A stretch of DNA of 63,056 nucleotides from Succinivibrio dextrinosolvens DSM 3072. Lineage in GTDB: Bacteria; Pseudomonadota; Gammaproteobacteria; Enterobacterales; Succinivibrionaceae. The first letter of the stretch is position 1. Each line of letters starts with the position of its first letter. This document shows, in pieces, positions 26,395-36,170 of this stretch. The stretch covers positions 1 through 63,056 of the forward strand of contig NZ_FUXX01000011.1 in the NCBI RefSeq assembly GCF_900167015.1, written 5' to 3'. Made by a program: the position numbers and the translations under genes. The notes beneath the pieces are model-generated. The model saw nothing but the letters and a program-made list of their open reading frames with translations, was not told where the DNA came from and searched no databases.

Positions 26395-27482
26395 GTAACT
26401 TTAAAGCAGGCTTTGAAATACCTGATGAAGCCTTAAAAAATAATACTGCTTATGATTCTGAAGATACTCTTAAAGATGTAAATGAGAGTTATAAAAAAGG
26501 CTTTTTTGTTGAAGATAAGAATGATGCAAAAGAGATTAAAGCCTCAGATGTTTCTCATGACGAGCTTACAACCGTAAATTATTCTGATACTGATTCTGAA
26601 GATGAAGGTCAGGTCTTAAGAACAAGATTCTGGTCCAGTCCTATTTTTCTGCTTCTGCTGCTTTTAATAACAGTTGGGGGACTTCAGGTTTACGATCTTA
26701 TAAATTCTGCCTTTGAAAAAAGTACTCTTGCCAGCTGGTGCTGGTCAGGCGGTATTTCTTTTGTTCTTCTGCTTGTGATTATTTCGATTTTCAGAGAACT
26801 TAAATCTGTCTGGAAACTAAAGAATACCTATGAATGCAGAATGGCCTATGAGAATATTCTACGCAATGGAAATGCAAAGGATGCAGTTTCTCTATGCAAA
26901 AAGATTTTTTCAGACACAGCTCCATCATCAAAAGCTAATCTTGATTCTTTTTTAAAAAAGGTTAAGCCTAATTTCTCTGTTGAAGATATCTTTGATATAT
27001 ATGAGCGGGATGTTTTATCTTCTCTTGATAAAAAAGCAAAAGATATTGTTATAAAACGCTCACGTGAAACTGGAGTTGTTGTTGCTCTAAGTCCAATTGC
27101 CTGGCTTGATATGGCATTCTCTTTAGCCCGCTCTCTTCGTATGGTTCGTGAAATTGCCGAAGTTTATGGTTATCACTGTGGTTTATGGGGCAGATTTGAG
27201 CTTTATAGAAAAATAATTCGTAATGTCGTGTTTATCGGAATTGCGGATTTGACTACCGATGCTATTACAGATGCTGTTGGTGCCAAGACTTTTGCTAAAC
27301 TCAGTGCGGCTGTAGGGCAGGGGCTTGCTGCAGGTATCTACTCAACTCGACTTGGATATATGACAATTAAAGCTATCAGACCTCTTCCTATCTCAAAAGA
27401 TAAGCTTACACTGGCTAATCTTCGTAAAGAGATGATTACAGGGGCTCTTAAGGTTTTAAGTTCTGATTCAAAGTCAGACTAA
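26391..27482 (+). CDS. ycjF: YcjF-family inner-membrane protein (UPF0283/TIGR01620)
   Basis: This 363-residue membrane protein has an acidic cytoplasmic N-terminus of about 75 residues, two adjacent transmembrane helices (about 82-102 and 115-135: FLLLLLLITVGGLQVYDLI and GGISFVLLLVIISIF) and a helical C-terminal domain. The C-terminal domain includes VVALSPIAWLDMAFSLARSL and RLGYMTIKAIRPLP, typical of this family. It is always found next to ycjX in gammaproteobacteria, and here it overlaps it. Molecular function is unknown. Confidence 0.88.
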   Translation: MSNFKAGFEIPDEALKNNTAYDSEDTLKDVNESYKKGFFVEDKNDAKEIKASDVSHDELTTVNYSDTDSEDEGQVLRTRFWSSPIFLLLLLLITVGGLQVYDLINSAFEKSTLASWCWSGGISFVLLLVIISIFRELKSVWKLKNTYECRMAYENILRNGNAKDAVSLCKKIFSDTAPSSKANLDSFLKKVKPNFSVEDIFDIYERDVLSSLDKKAKDIVIKRSRETGVVVALSPIAWLDMAFSLARSLRMVREIAEVYGYHCGLWGRFELYRKIIRNVVFIGIADLTTDAITDAVGAKTFAKLSAAVGQGLAAGIYSTRLGYMTIKAIRPLPISKDKLTLANLRKEMITGALKVLSSDSKSD

Positions 27483-27488
27483 TAAGAC

Positions 27489-29594
27489 TTATTTTAGTTT
27501 AACTTCAAAATCTACACAGTCTGACTGAGCTTTTCCATCAAATATGCAGACTTTGTAAAATCCGTTTTGAGAAACTTCAATATAATCAGATTCTAGCTGA
27601 CTGTCATCTGTATTTAAAAATACCTTTCCAGAACCGCCTTCATGTCTGATGTAGATTCTGCCTTTATAGTCAGGAGCTACTACACTGTTATTTAACGGGA
27701 AAGTAATTTTCAGTTTATCCTTTTGCCCCAGTATTTCTTGTTTTATATTCTGTTTTTGCAAGGCTTTTGGAGCTGTGTTTGAAAAGAGAACATCATCTAT
27801 GTCTTCTTTATCAAGACTCTCATCTTTAAGCTGCAGAAGAATATCAAAAAGTACAGGAGCTGCATCGGTATAACCAGTGTTGTTGTAGTTTGTTGTGCGA
27901 TTATCTGGATGGGTTATTGCAACTCCTACCGTGTATTTCCCATTTGAGCCAATCGCCAGGGCATCCTTGAATTTATAAGAGGTTCCTGTCTTATAGGATA
28001 TAGTCCTGTTGTCTGGATGATTATCTGGTCTTGCCGTATTTTTCAGTATTTCAAAAACAGCTCTAGCCGATTCCTTTGATAAAAGTCTGAATGAACTAGC
28101 CTGAGTTATCTGATTATCATTTTCTGTATTATCTGAAGCTTTTCTGAATAAATCGTAAGGATAGAACTTGCCGTCTGTATTTAACATTGCATAAAGAGAG
28201 GTTAAATCTACAAGTGATATAGAACCGCTTCCTAATATTATGGAAGAATCCGGCATACCGTCGGTGATGAAGAGAATTCTTTTACGTTTATTTAATCTTT
28301 TATAAAAATCATCAGGTCCAACTGCTTTAATGACTTCAAGTGCAGGAATATTTAAGGACATGCACAAGGCATCCTTTGCCTTGATTTCACCGTTGAATTT
28401 ATAGTTGAAATTATCTGGTTTCCATGAACCATATAATCTTCCGGTATCCTTCATAATGGTCTGAGGATGAAGCTTTCCAGATTCAAACGCCATAGCATAG
28501 GCAAATGGTTTAAGCGTGGAGCCTGGTGATCTCAGTCTGTATGGTAGACATATCTGATTGTTATTTGTATCTGAGCTGCCGTTAAGTGCTACTATCTGAT
28601 GTGTTTTACAGTCTAAGACTACGGTACTTAATATGGCATTATCCCTTTTACTTATCTCGTATTTCTCGGCAGCTTCATTGAGAACATGCTGTATTTTTGA
28701 ATCAATATTTGTATAAAACTCTTTTGAGCTGTTATTGTTATCTGTCTTTGTGGACTCTGCACGAGTGAAGGTGTAATTTCCAAGAGTATAGGCACTCTGC
28801 TTTAGATTGTGCAGTTTATAGCTGCAGTCCTCTGCCAAGGCAATTCTCATTAAATCTTCATTGATGATTTCATTTTTATAGGCAAGCTTAATTGCCTCAT
28901 TCTTATAGTATCGTGCTCTTTTGGGATGTAAATCTGGTCTTATAAGTTCAGGAGCACGAGGCAGAGCTACCATTAAGGCCGATTCTGATGGCGTAAGTCT
29001 GTCGGGCAGATGATTAAACCATTTAAGTGAGGCAGCCTTTACACCTTCTATATTTGAGCCATAAGGGGCCAGGGTAAGATACCAGGTTAGAACCTTTTCA
29101 CGGCCGAAGCGTGCTGTTATATAGACAGCACCAACGATCTCTTTGAGTTTATTTATATAAGTTCTTTTTTTATGATGAGATAGTCTTTTTACTACCTGCA
29201 TGGCTATTGTGGATCCACCAGAGGTTATTTCCTGATTTTTTAGATTGTAAACAAGAGCCCTTGCAAGTGACTTAAAATCCACTCCGATATGTGAGTAGAA
29301 ATTCTTGTCCTCGTTTGAGAGCAGCATCTTAAGATAGATATCACTTACATCCTCAGGAGTTGTGAGAAATCTGAAGATCTGAGAGTCTGAACTTAATGAG
29401 TAGGCAATTACATTGCCATCCTTATCAAATAATACCTTTGAGCGATTCTCTATAGGTGAGAGATCAATACTTGTAATACTGAAGATTACAAATGCTGTTA
29501 CAGCTGTAATAAGAAGTAAAACTGTAAGGCATAGCCTTTTTACATAAAAGAATTCTCTAATCTTTGTAAGATGCATGCTTATTTTAAGGAGCAT
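27489..29594 (-). CDS. pbpC: Penicillin-binding protein 1C (glycosyltransferase/transpeptidase)
   Basis: PBP1C is a bifunctional murein synthase. The cytoplasmic start is followed by a transmembrane helix at about 20-40. The GT51 domain has SNEDKNFYSHIGVDF (catalytic Glu at about 95) and TSGGSTIAMQVVKRL. The transpeptidase domain has SPGSTLKPFAYAM (SxxK near 355), MSLNIPA (SxN) and YKTGTSYKFKDALAIG (KTG). The C-terminal 90 or so residues form the BiPBP_C domain found only in PBP1C. All catalytic motifs are intact. It is downstream of the alpha-2-macroglobulin gene, the usual pairing. The first ATG (29594) lies inside a 30-bp palindrome; Met7 at 29576 is an alternative start outside the stem core. 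Confidence 0.93.
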   Translation of the reverse strand: MLLKISMHLTKIREFFYVKRLCLTVLLLITAVTAFVIFSITSIDLSPIENRSKVLFDKDGNVIAYSLSSDSQIFRFLTTPEDVSDIYLKMLLSNEDKNFYSHIGVDFKSLARALVYNLKNQEITSGGSTIAMQVVKRLSHHKKRTYINKLKEIVGAVYITARFGREKVLTWYLTLAPYGSNIEGVKAASLKWFNHLPDRLTPSESALMVALPRAPELIRPDLHPKRARYYKNEAIKLAYKNEIINEDLMRIALAEDCSYKLHNLKQSAYTLGNYTFTRAESTKTDNNNSSKEFYTNIDSKIQHVLNEAAEKYEISKRDNAILSTVVLDCKTHQIVALNGSSDTNNNQICLPYRLRSPGSTLKPFAYAMAFESGKLHPQTIMKDTGRLYGSWKPDNFNYKFNGEIKAKDALCMSLNIPALEVIKAVGPDDFYKRLNKRKRILFITDGMPDSSIILGSGSISLVDLTSLYAMLNTDGKFYPYDLFRKASDNTENDNQITQASSFRLLSKESARAVFEILKNTARPDNHPDNRTISYKTGTSYKFKDALAIGSNGKYTVGVAITHPDNRTTNYNNTGYTDAAPVLFDILLQLKDESLDKEDIDDVLFSNTAPKALQKQNIKQEILGQKDKLKITFPLNNSVVAPDYKGRIYIRHEGGSGKVFLNTDDSQLESDYIEVSQNGFYKVCIFDGKAQSDCVDFEVKLK

Positions 29595-29616
29595 ATCTTT
29601 TAAAAGATATGCTCCT
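29587..29616. repeat. Perfect 30-bp palindrome at the macroglobulin-pbpC junction
   Basis: AGGAGCATATCTTTT (29587-29601) is followed at once by its exact complement AAAAGATATGCTCCT (29602-29616). It fills most of the 30-nt gap between the two genes and covers the pbpC ATG at 29592-29594. In RNA it would fold into a long stem that hides the pbpC start and the AAAAG before it. Confidence 0.85.
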
Positions 29617-29624
29617 GACTATTC

Positions 29625-32600
29625 CTATTTATTTTCTGTTTTGACTGACTTATCGCTATCATCTGTAACCTTAAGTGCCATTGGATCAGAATAATAATAC
29701 TGTTTTAGGGTTACAGTCTTCTGAGTAAGACGACTCATAATCGGTGCTGATTTTCCTTTATAGGCTGCTTTCATAATGAAGGCAAAGGTTAAAGGTCTTC
29801 CATTCAGTTCACCTGAGACATTATATGAGGTATCTGAAAGAGCTGTTTCCATCTGATAATTCTCGTTAAGATTGTAATCCTGCAGGAAGGTGAATGCCTT
29901 TTTTGTTTCCTTTGAATCAATCTTACGCAGGAATATCATATTTGATGGAAGCTTAAGGTTTACATAGGCTTTTGAATCACTAATCTCTTTTGATTTTGCT
30001 GATACCAGAACGACGATATCGTCATTAACCTTAAGAACTGAATCATTGTTCAATGCCTTTCCATTCTTATCAAAGTACCATACATGAAGTGAAAGTGAAT
30101 CTGGATTTACAACATCTCCTGCAACCTTTCCTGTAACCTGTACTGAAGCAACTGCATTTTTATCTGAATCATTTCGTACCTTGATAACACCGTTTTCAAC
30201 CTTGGTGTCTATCTTTGAAATACTCTTAGAGTATTTTGTGGATAGCTCACTTATAACAGCCCTTGACTGGTTATCAAGATATCCATCCTTCAAAGCGTTA
30301 TCATTAAGATTAGACAGCAGTGGGGCAACATCAGTGTTTTCATCTGCATTTAGCTTTTCCTTTAGAAGAGTTAAAACATCAAAGGAAACAGTGTTGATAT
30401 AAAAAGGCTGATAGGCTTTTATTTCATTAAAAATCACCTGTCTCTTCTTTAGCTCTTTAGCCTCAAGATAACGCTGTTTCAGCTTCAAAAGAGTTTTAAG
30501 ATTTTCTGAAGCCTGTTTTAGAGCCTCACTCTGTCTTTGTTTATCTCCATATAATGAGAATGCCTGTGCATAGTTACATAGAGCATTTATGGACTTTATC
30601 TCCCTGTGCTCAAAGTTATAGGTTAAGGTCGTATTTACATTAACTCCCTGAGATGCTGCTAGCTTCATGGCATAAGCTGCAACAGTATCATTGTCATCAT
30701 TAAGATTTCTTGCAAGGGCCTTTTCTAGATACTCTAAGGTAGCACTGTTAACATCAAAGCCATCTCTATAGGCTTCATAGAGGAATTCTGAAGCGTATAC
30801 AGCAGCGTATTTTGATGCCTCATAGTTATAGAAGTTGTAATTTACATATCCCTGCATGGAGATGTGAGACTCTACATAATCGATAATATCTGAGAGATAT
30901 CTCTGATAATCCCTATACTCCTGTGAGTCTTTATCCTCCATGGTCTTAAGGGTATTTAAAAGAATCCTGCCTTTGGAAACTTCATCAAAGAAAGAATTTC
31001 TGTATTCAAAATCCAAAGATTTCATTAGAGCTTCATTATCGCAAAGAGGCATACCTCCAAGTATCACCTTTGCAGGAGTGTTATTTACAAAGTTCTGGGT
31101 AAGCTTTATATCTGATGATGACTTAGCTGGAATGGATACTATTGCATTCTCATTTATAGCAAAGCTTCTGTCCAGTACTTTGATATTCCTTTTATTTGAG
31201 AAGGAGTAATCGTCAGCTTTTACCTTGTACTCAACAAAGCCCTCACCTTCTGAGAGAGCCTTTATCTCAACTGTGGTCTTATCCTTTGAGTTTTTATCAG
31301 CGTGAAACTCTCCTTTTGCGTCGCATTTTAAGGTTCCGCTGCATTTTACTTCATAGCTGAATACTGACTTATCAGATGAGAGATTATCTAATCCTAAAAC
31401 GGCACTAAGTTCATCATCATTATGAAGATAATAAGGCATGTTTAAGGTGGTTACAGCCTTATCCTTTATAGGAACCTCAAATGAGGTGCTGCCAACCTTA
31501 TGACTGTTGTAGGCTGTAAGCATCAGTGTGGCGGTTGTTGAAACTGATGGAAGCTCAAAGTCAATTCTGGCTTTACCGTTTTGGACCTTAACTGCTTTTG
31601 TGTACAGGGATAAAATGTTGTCCTTGATATTGGATAATGCGGCAGCATTTTCTCCGGACATCATTTCATCGCCATAGCCCTGACCGTCACCTTTGATTTC
31701 TCTTATGATATGTCCATACATATCGACAATGGTGGTTTTAAGACCTTCCTTTCCTGCAAGTGCTTTTATAAGATTTGGAACCTTGTGCTTATTGATGGCA
31801 AGAATACCGTTATCAACCAGAGTTGCTGTTACATAGGTATCATCCTCAAGCTTTGAGTTATCCTTATTCTTGACCATAACCTCAAAATCAAGCTTTGAGT
31901 TTGGCTTAATCAGAGTGTTCTCTTTGCTTATATTATCCAGTGAGGATGTAAGCTCAAGCTCGGATTTAGAAGAGTCAACCTTGATGTAGTTAAGTCCAAC
32001 AGCACGAGCTGCGGTTTTATATGGATTATCCATTGCACTGAAGGTGGTTAAAAGGGCATAGGTGCCATAATTAAATGACTCATCAACCTTCAGCTTAATC
32101 TCATTTAAGCCCTTTTTAATCTCATAGTGTGTAAGGCGGTTTACTCCATTGTTACCTAGAACCAGATCCGCATAACCGTCAAACTCACTTTCAAAGCTTA
32201 AGGTTGCGGTATCTCCACTCTTGTACTCTTCCTTATCAGAGGTTAGTACAAATCTGTCTGGGGAATTTGGATTAAAGTTACTGTAGCATCCTACAAAGAA
32301 GTTATAGGAGGTATTAAATCCTGTTTTGTTATCGGTTATTTCAAGAACATATGCTCCATCCTTTAAATCAGCTTTAATGCCGTTCTTTTTGATATCGGAG
32401 GAGAGATTGAGTTCACCTGAGGTAACCGGAGTTCTGTATTCGTTTTTGATAAACTTCCAGCTGTTATTCTCAAAGATATACTGATAGCTGATGTTCCTTT
32501 TCTGAATAACGTACTGTGCATTTCCATCAAGGGCTGTACCATCCTGTCTGCACATAACTACGTTAAACTCAGTGTCATCAGAGTTGTTCTTTATCCTCTT

Positions 32601-34460
32601 TACACCAAGCATTGGATAGTCAAAGGCATATTTATACTCGTGATTGAGATAAAACATATCTGATGCAGGATCCATGATGTTAAGACTCAGATCAAGCATC
32701 TGTGGATACTTAGCCATAGCAACGGAAGGTGTAAAGGTAAATCTGCCTTTTTTACTGGTCTTACCAGAGTCTATGGAGAGGTTTTTAACATAATCTGAGG
32801 TAATATCCTCGTTAAGGCCAAAGTAATAATCCTTAAACTTATCAACCGGATGATTGTCTGGTTTTATGAGGTAATATCCGTCTACGTTAAGATCGGAGGC
32901 AAGAGAACCGTAATTGTATTTTGATTCAATCTCAATACTATCTCCATCCTTAAGGATATTTTTCTCTGAGACAAACCTGGCATTGATGGAGCTTGGTTTA
33001 AAGGCTGCTACAGTAAATTTAGATGAGGATAGGACCTGCTTTTTGTCATAGCCAAGCTCAATACGGTATTCACCTAAAGCGGCATTGTCTGATAGGGTAA
33101 ATTCATAATCAAATACACCTGCATGTGGTTTATCTAAAGTTACTTCCTTTAATACAGTAAAATCTGGCTTATAGATGGTAAGCTTTAAAGCCTTAAGAGG
33201 AGCTGCACTTAAGTCAGCATTGCGGACATGAGCCTGATAATAGACCTTCTCTCCAGGTCTTAAAAGACTTCTCTGGGTAAAGGCATAGATTCTGTAGTTT
33301 GACTGTTTTATAAGTCTTGAGTATATGGTTCTGTCATTATCATCTGCATATTCATTATCTGTTGCCGCATCCTCTAAATAAAGGTTTTCTGAGCGTAAAT
33401 CCAGAGGGAAGGTGTCTTTATTATCTGTAATCAGAACTGCTGCAGGTTCTCTTGAATTATTACCGCTAATGAGCTTCTCATCAAAATGAGCATAGCCGTT
33501 TGAATCTGTTGTGGTTACACCAAGAACTTCATTACCTGATGACAGAAGTTCAACTTTTGCTCCGCTCTTTGGCTTGGCGCTCTTAAGTGATCTTACTGCG
33601 ATATCAAGTCCTAATGCTCCCTTGTATGCAGTGGCTCCGATATCGGTTATAAAAAGAAGTTTTGATAAGGCTAATGAATCATACTCAGGTGCCAGCTCAT
33701 AAAGACTGTCACCGTCATTCTTATCTGCTGCAGTGATTAAAAGTACAAACAGGCCATCCTTAAGATTATCTCGAAGATCACTGATATTTACGTTAGTTGT
33801 GATTCTTTCATTTTTCTTTTGAGGAAGCTTGTAGACCTTTGATTTTATAAATTCACCATAATTATCTAAAAGTGAGTTTATCTGCCATTTATCAAGTCTG
33901 TTATCTAAAAGCGTAAATAAGGAAGCTCTTGGAATATCTGAGGTTGCAATTCTGAAAACCGAAAGCTTAAAGCTTTGCATGTTAATTGAGTTAATACTGA
34001 TACTCTCAGAATTGTTCATAGGAAGGACAAGTCCATTGGTAAATGAAACACTTGATTTTGCATCTGAGGTCTTAAATTTTACAGTCAGATCCTTATCGGT
34101 TGTCCTGGTATTAAATCCTTCAATCCCTTTCTTTATGGTAAGTTCGTAATCTTCACCGAACTTAAGTCCGCTTAAACAAAGTTTTCTCTCTGAGACAAAT
34201 GGAGAGATGCTGTTAACCTCATTTCCCTTGCTGTCTTTTAAAAGTAGATTCTTTTTAAGAATATCTGGCTTTTGAATATCACTCATTTCATCGTTAAAGA
34301 TAAGACAGGAGGTTGCCGTTCCCTGTGTGCTCTGATCAATGATTCTCTGAACTTTAAGAGAGCTGTCCTGATTTTTCTTAGGAACAGCATCTGCACAGTT
34401 TGCTTCTATGGAGGCTGCGGTTAGAGCTGAGAGGATTAGGATTTTTGAGCTGGTATTCAT
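29625..34460 (-). CDS. Bacterial alpha-2-macroglobulin, thioester-less
   Basis: This 1,611-residue periplasmic protein belongs to the YfhM/YfaS family of protease-trapping macroglobulins. It has an N-terminal export signal (ILILSALTAASIEANCADA), repeated MG-type beta domains, a segment YRIYAFTQRSLLRPGEKVYY typical of the MG3-4 region, a bait-type stretch, and a C-terminal helical thioester-type domain. The CxEQ thioester is absent: the aligned stretch near residue 1,150 reads SLDFEYRNSFFDEVSKG, and no CxEQ occurs elsewhere. No canonical lipobox is seen (EANC), so it may be soluble rather than a lipoprotein. It pairs with pbpC, as in many Gram-negatives, suggesting defence of the envelope when murein is breached. 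Confidence 0.88.
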   Translation of the reverse strand: MNTSSKILILSALTAASIEANCADAVPKKNQDSSLKVQRIIDQSTQGTATSCLIFNDEMSDIQKPDILKKNLLLKDSKGNEVNSISPFVSERKLCLSGLKFGEDYELTIKKGIEGFNTRTTDKDLTVKFKTSDAKSSVSFTNGLVLPMNNSESISINSINMQSFKLSVFRIATSDIPRASLFTLLDNRLDKWQINSLLDNYGEFIKSKVYKLPQKKNERITTNVNISDLRDNLKDGLFVLLITAADKNDGDSLYELAPEYDSLALSKLLFITDIGATAYKGALGLDIAVRSLKSAKPKSGAKVELLSSGNEVLGVTTTDSNGYAHFDEKLISGNNSREPAAVLITDNKDTFPLDLRSENLYLEDAATDNEYADDNDRTIYSRLIKQSNYRIYAFTQRSLLRPGEKVYYQAHVRNADLSAAPLKALKLTIYKPDFTVLKEVTLDKPHAGVFDYEFTLSDNAALGEYRIELGYDKKQVLSSSKFTVAAFKPSSINARFVSEKNILKDGDSIEIESKYNYGSLASDLNVDGYYLIKPDNHPVDKFKDYYFGLNEDITSDYVKNLSIDSGKTSKKGRFTFTPSVAMAKYPQMLDLSLNIMDPASDMFYLNHEYKYAFDYPMLGVKRIKNNSDDTEFNVVMCRQDGTALDGNAQYVIQKRNISYQYIFENNSWKFIKNEYRTPVTSGELNLSSDIKKNGIKADLKDGAYVLEITDNKTGFNTSYNFFVGCYSNFNPNSPDRFVLTSDKEEYKSGDTATLSFESEFDGYADLVLGNNGVNRLTHYEIKKGLNEIKLKVDESFNYGTYALLTTFSAMDNPYKTAARAVGLNYIKVDSSKSELELTSSLDNISKENTLIKPNSKLDFEVMVKNKDNSKLEDDTYVTATLVDNGILAINKHKVPNLIKALAGKEGLKTTIVDMYGHIIREIKGDGQGYGDEMMSGENAAALSNIKDNILSLYTKAVKVQNGKARIDFELPSVSTTATLMLTAYNSHKVGSTSFEVPIKDKAVTTLNMPYYLHNDDELSAVLGLDNLSSDKSVFSYEVKCSGTLKCDAKGEFHADKNSKDKTTVEIKALSEGEGFVEYKVKADDYSFSNKRNIKVLDRSFAINENAIVSIPAKSSSDIKLTQNFVNNTPAKVILGGMPLCDNEALMKSLDFEYRNSFFDEVSKGRILLNTLKTMEDKDSQEYRDYQRYLSDIIDYVESHISMQGYVNYNFYNYEASKYAAVYASEFLYEAYRDGFDVNSATLEYLEKALARNLNDDNDTVAAYAMKLAASQGVNVNTTLTYNFEHREIKSINALCNYAQAFSLYGDKQRQSEALKQASENLKTLLKLKQRYLEAKELKKRQVIFNEIKAYQPFYINTVSFDVLTLLKEKLNADENTDVAPLLSNLNDNALKDGYLDNQSRAVISELSTKYSKSISKIDTKVENGVIKVRNDSDKNAVASVQVTGKVAGDVVNPDSLSLHVWYFDKNGKALNNDSVLKVNDDIVVLVSAKSKEISDSKAYVNLKLPSNMIFLRKIDSKETKKAFTFLQDYNLNENYQMETALSDTSYNVSGELNGRPLTFAFIMKAAYKGKSAPIMSRLTQKTVTLKQYYYSDPMALKVTDDSDKSVKTENK

Positions 34461-35008
34461 GATTATGGCCTTATGTCTTAGGTAGTCTTATGCCTGCGTT
34501 TTATATTTAAGCGTACGTTCCTATATTTTAAATAAATAATACTTATATCTATGATATTGAATGGTATTTGTTTGAAGTTGGGCATGGAAAATATAGATAT
34601 CCTTTTTGTGAAGAATTACCTGTTTTATAACTAGAGTTCGACGAGAATGTGGGGAGCTAAAAAAAAAGATAAGATTGCATACCAAATATGTATGGCCTCT
34701 TTTCAATGTGGGAAGAAACTATTAAGCTTTCAAAAAAGACTTAAAAACAATAAACCTGTGTTACAAAAAATCAAATAATTTGATTTTGCTCTCGACGAGA
34801 CACTAGGCTTAATTTTAGTAATTTGCATGCAATTCGTGGCAACGTTCCTGTCATGGCCTAGTATTTTTTGAGTATTTATACACTAAAAAATATGGCATGA
34901 TCTATTTTTGAACGGAGAGTAATCAAAATTCATAAACGTATAATTAACAACTCAATATAAAGTTTATAAGTTGGGCTTTTCTCAATCATTTCAGTTTAAT
35001 AATGAATT
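34461..35008. other. 548-bp intergenic region, no gene recognised
   Basis: It lies between two minus-strand genes and is strongly AT-rich. It should hold the promoter of the macroglobulin gene and the 3' end of the acyltransferase pair transcript. I see no convincing coding frame, tRNA or strong terminator. Confidence 0.5.
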
Positions 35009-36163
35009 TTACTTTTTGATCAAAACATTAAGTTCATTATGAAATGATTTAATATCGAATGAATAGCAGCCTTTTATGAAATCATCAATATATTCATCAA
35101 TATTGTTCTGATCTAAGGAATATCGATCTTCTTTTATGTATTCAAGGAGCTGATAATTCATTTCTCTAGAAAAATGGATCATATCTTTATAATTCTTCAC
35201 GTCTGAAGCAAAAGGTAAATTATCAAAACCATATAGTTTGAAATTCTTAAATGATGATGCCACTCTTGCTGAGACCCTCAGGAACTCGGCATATATTTCT
35301 GTTGCTTGACCATCCTGATTTCGAAGATCTAGAGAATAGAAAAGTTTAAAGTATGGCTGTGCGTAACAGTAGAAAACAGTTTCAGGATGTGCTTTAACCA
35401 AAGATACAATATTCTCGTTGATGTTTTTTTCTATTTCCCTTTTAATTGCCTTAGGCAAAGTCTTTAAAGGTCTTGAAGTAATTAGATACTTATTATTAAC
35501 ATCATTATATGTTCGATCGTTTTGATAGTGCTGTGCCCATTTTTCAATACCGCCAAATCTTGAATTATGAGCTGGATAGTAAATCCATGCGTTATGCTCA
35601 TCAATGTTGAGTTTGTGTCCAAAGCAATTATCGTCAAAATGAGTTCCCAATATTCTGTTAAAAGTATGTTTAACGAAACATTTTGAATACTTATTGTTAA
35701 AATAAATAAGAATATCATTTATTGGATTTCTGTCGTATAGAATGTCAAATCCTTCAGTAGAATTAATAATCAGATCACCAGTTAATAACAGTAATACCTG
35801 CTTTATGTTCTTCTCTCTAAAAACTTTTTCAAGAACAATTTTTCTTTCATTATTTCGACTTCCTGACATCGATAAATTAAACCATTTTCCAGGGAGATAA
35901 TCTGCTGTTTTTTTATGACTCAGGTTCTCCATGTGAGAATTGCCGATAATTACAGAATTAAAATCAAATGTCCTTATATATCCGGCATTTTGGAGACGTT
36001 GATCTGTGGAATAAGGCGCATTTTCCTTATCTTCCGGTGTCGTAAATATATGTAAAGGATCAAAAAAGAAAGCCATAAAATAAAATATTATGAATAAACA
36101 CAATATGCCGGAACAATGTAATCCTAAGAACAGGAAGGATGCCTTTTTGTATGAATTATTCAT
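35009..36163 (-). CDS. Membrane-anchored SGNH-like partner of an MBOAT acyltransferase
   Basis: This 384-residue protein has one N-terminal transmembrane helix (about 12-33) and a large extracytoplasmic domain. VIIGNSHMENLS at about 70-81 resembles block I of SGNH/AlgX/DltD-like esterases, with the Ser in GNSH. The later DMIHFSREMNYQLLEYI resembles the Asp/His block (DxxH). Such proteins work with an MBOAT channel to put acyl groups, usually acetyl, on exported polysaccharides. The gene starts 7 nt after the MBOAT gene ends, so they form a two-gene operon. The exact substrate is unknown. The match is by motif and context rather than by close family identity. Confidence 0.68.
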   Translation of the reverse strand: MNNSYKKASFLFLGLHCSGILCLFIIFYFMAFFFDPLHIFTTPEDKENAPYSTDQRLQNAGYIRTFDFNSVIIGNSHMENLSHKKTADYLPGKWFNLSMSGSRNNERKIVLEKVFREKNIKQVLLLLTGDLIINSTEGFDILYDRNPINDILIYFNNKYSKCFVKHTFNRILGTHFDDNCFGHKLNIDEHNAWIYYPAHNSRFGGIEKWAQHYQNDRTYNDVNNKYLITSRPLKTLPKAIKREIEKNINENIVSLVKAHPETVFYCYAQPYFKLFYSLDLRNQDGQATEIYAEFLRVSARVASSFKNFKLYGFDNLPFASDVKNYKDMIHFSREMNYQLLEYIKEDRYSLDQNNIDEYIDDFIKGCYSFDIKSFHNELNVLIKK

Positions 36164-36170
36164 TTTGCTA

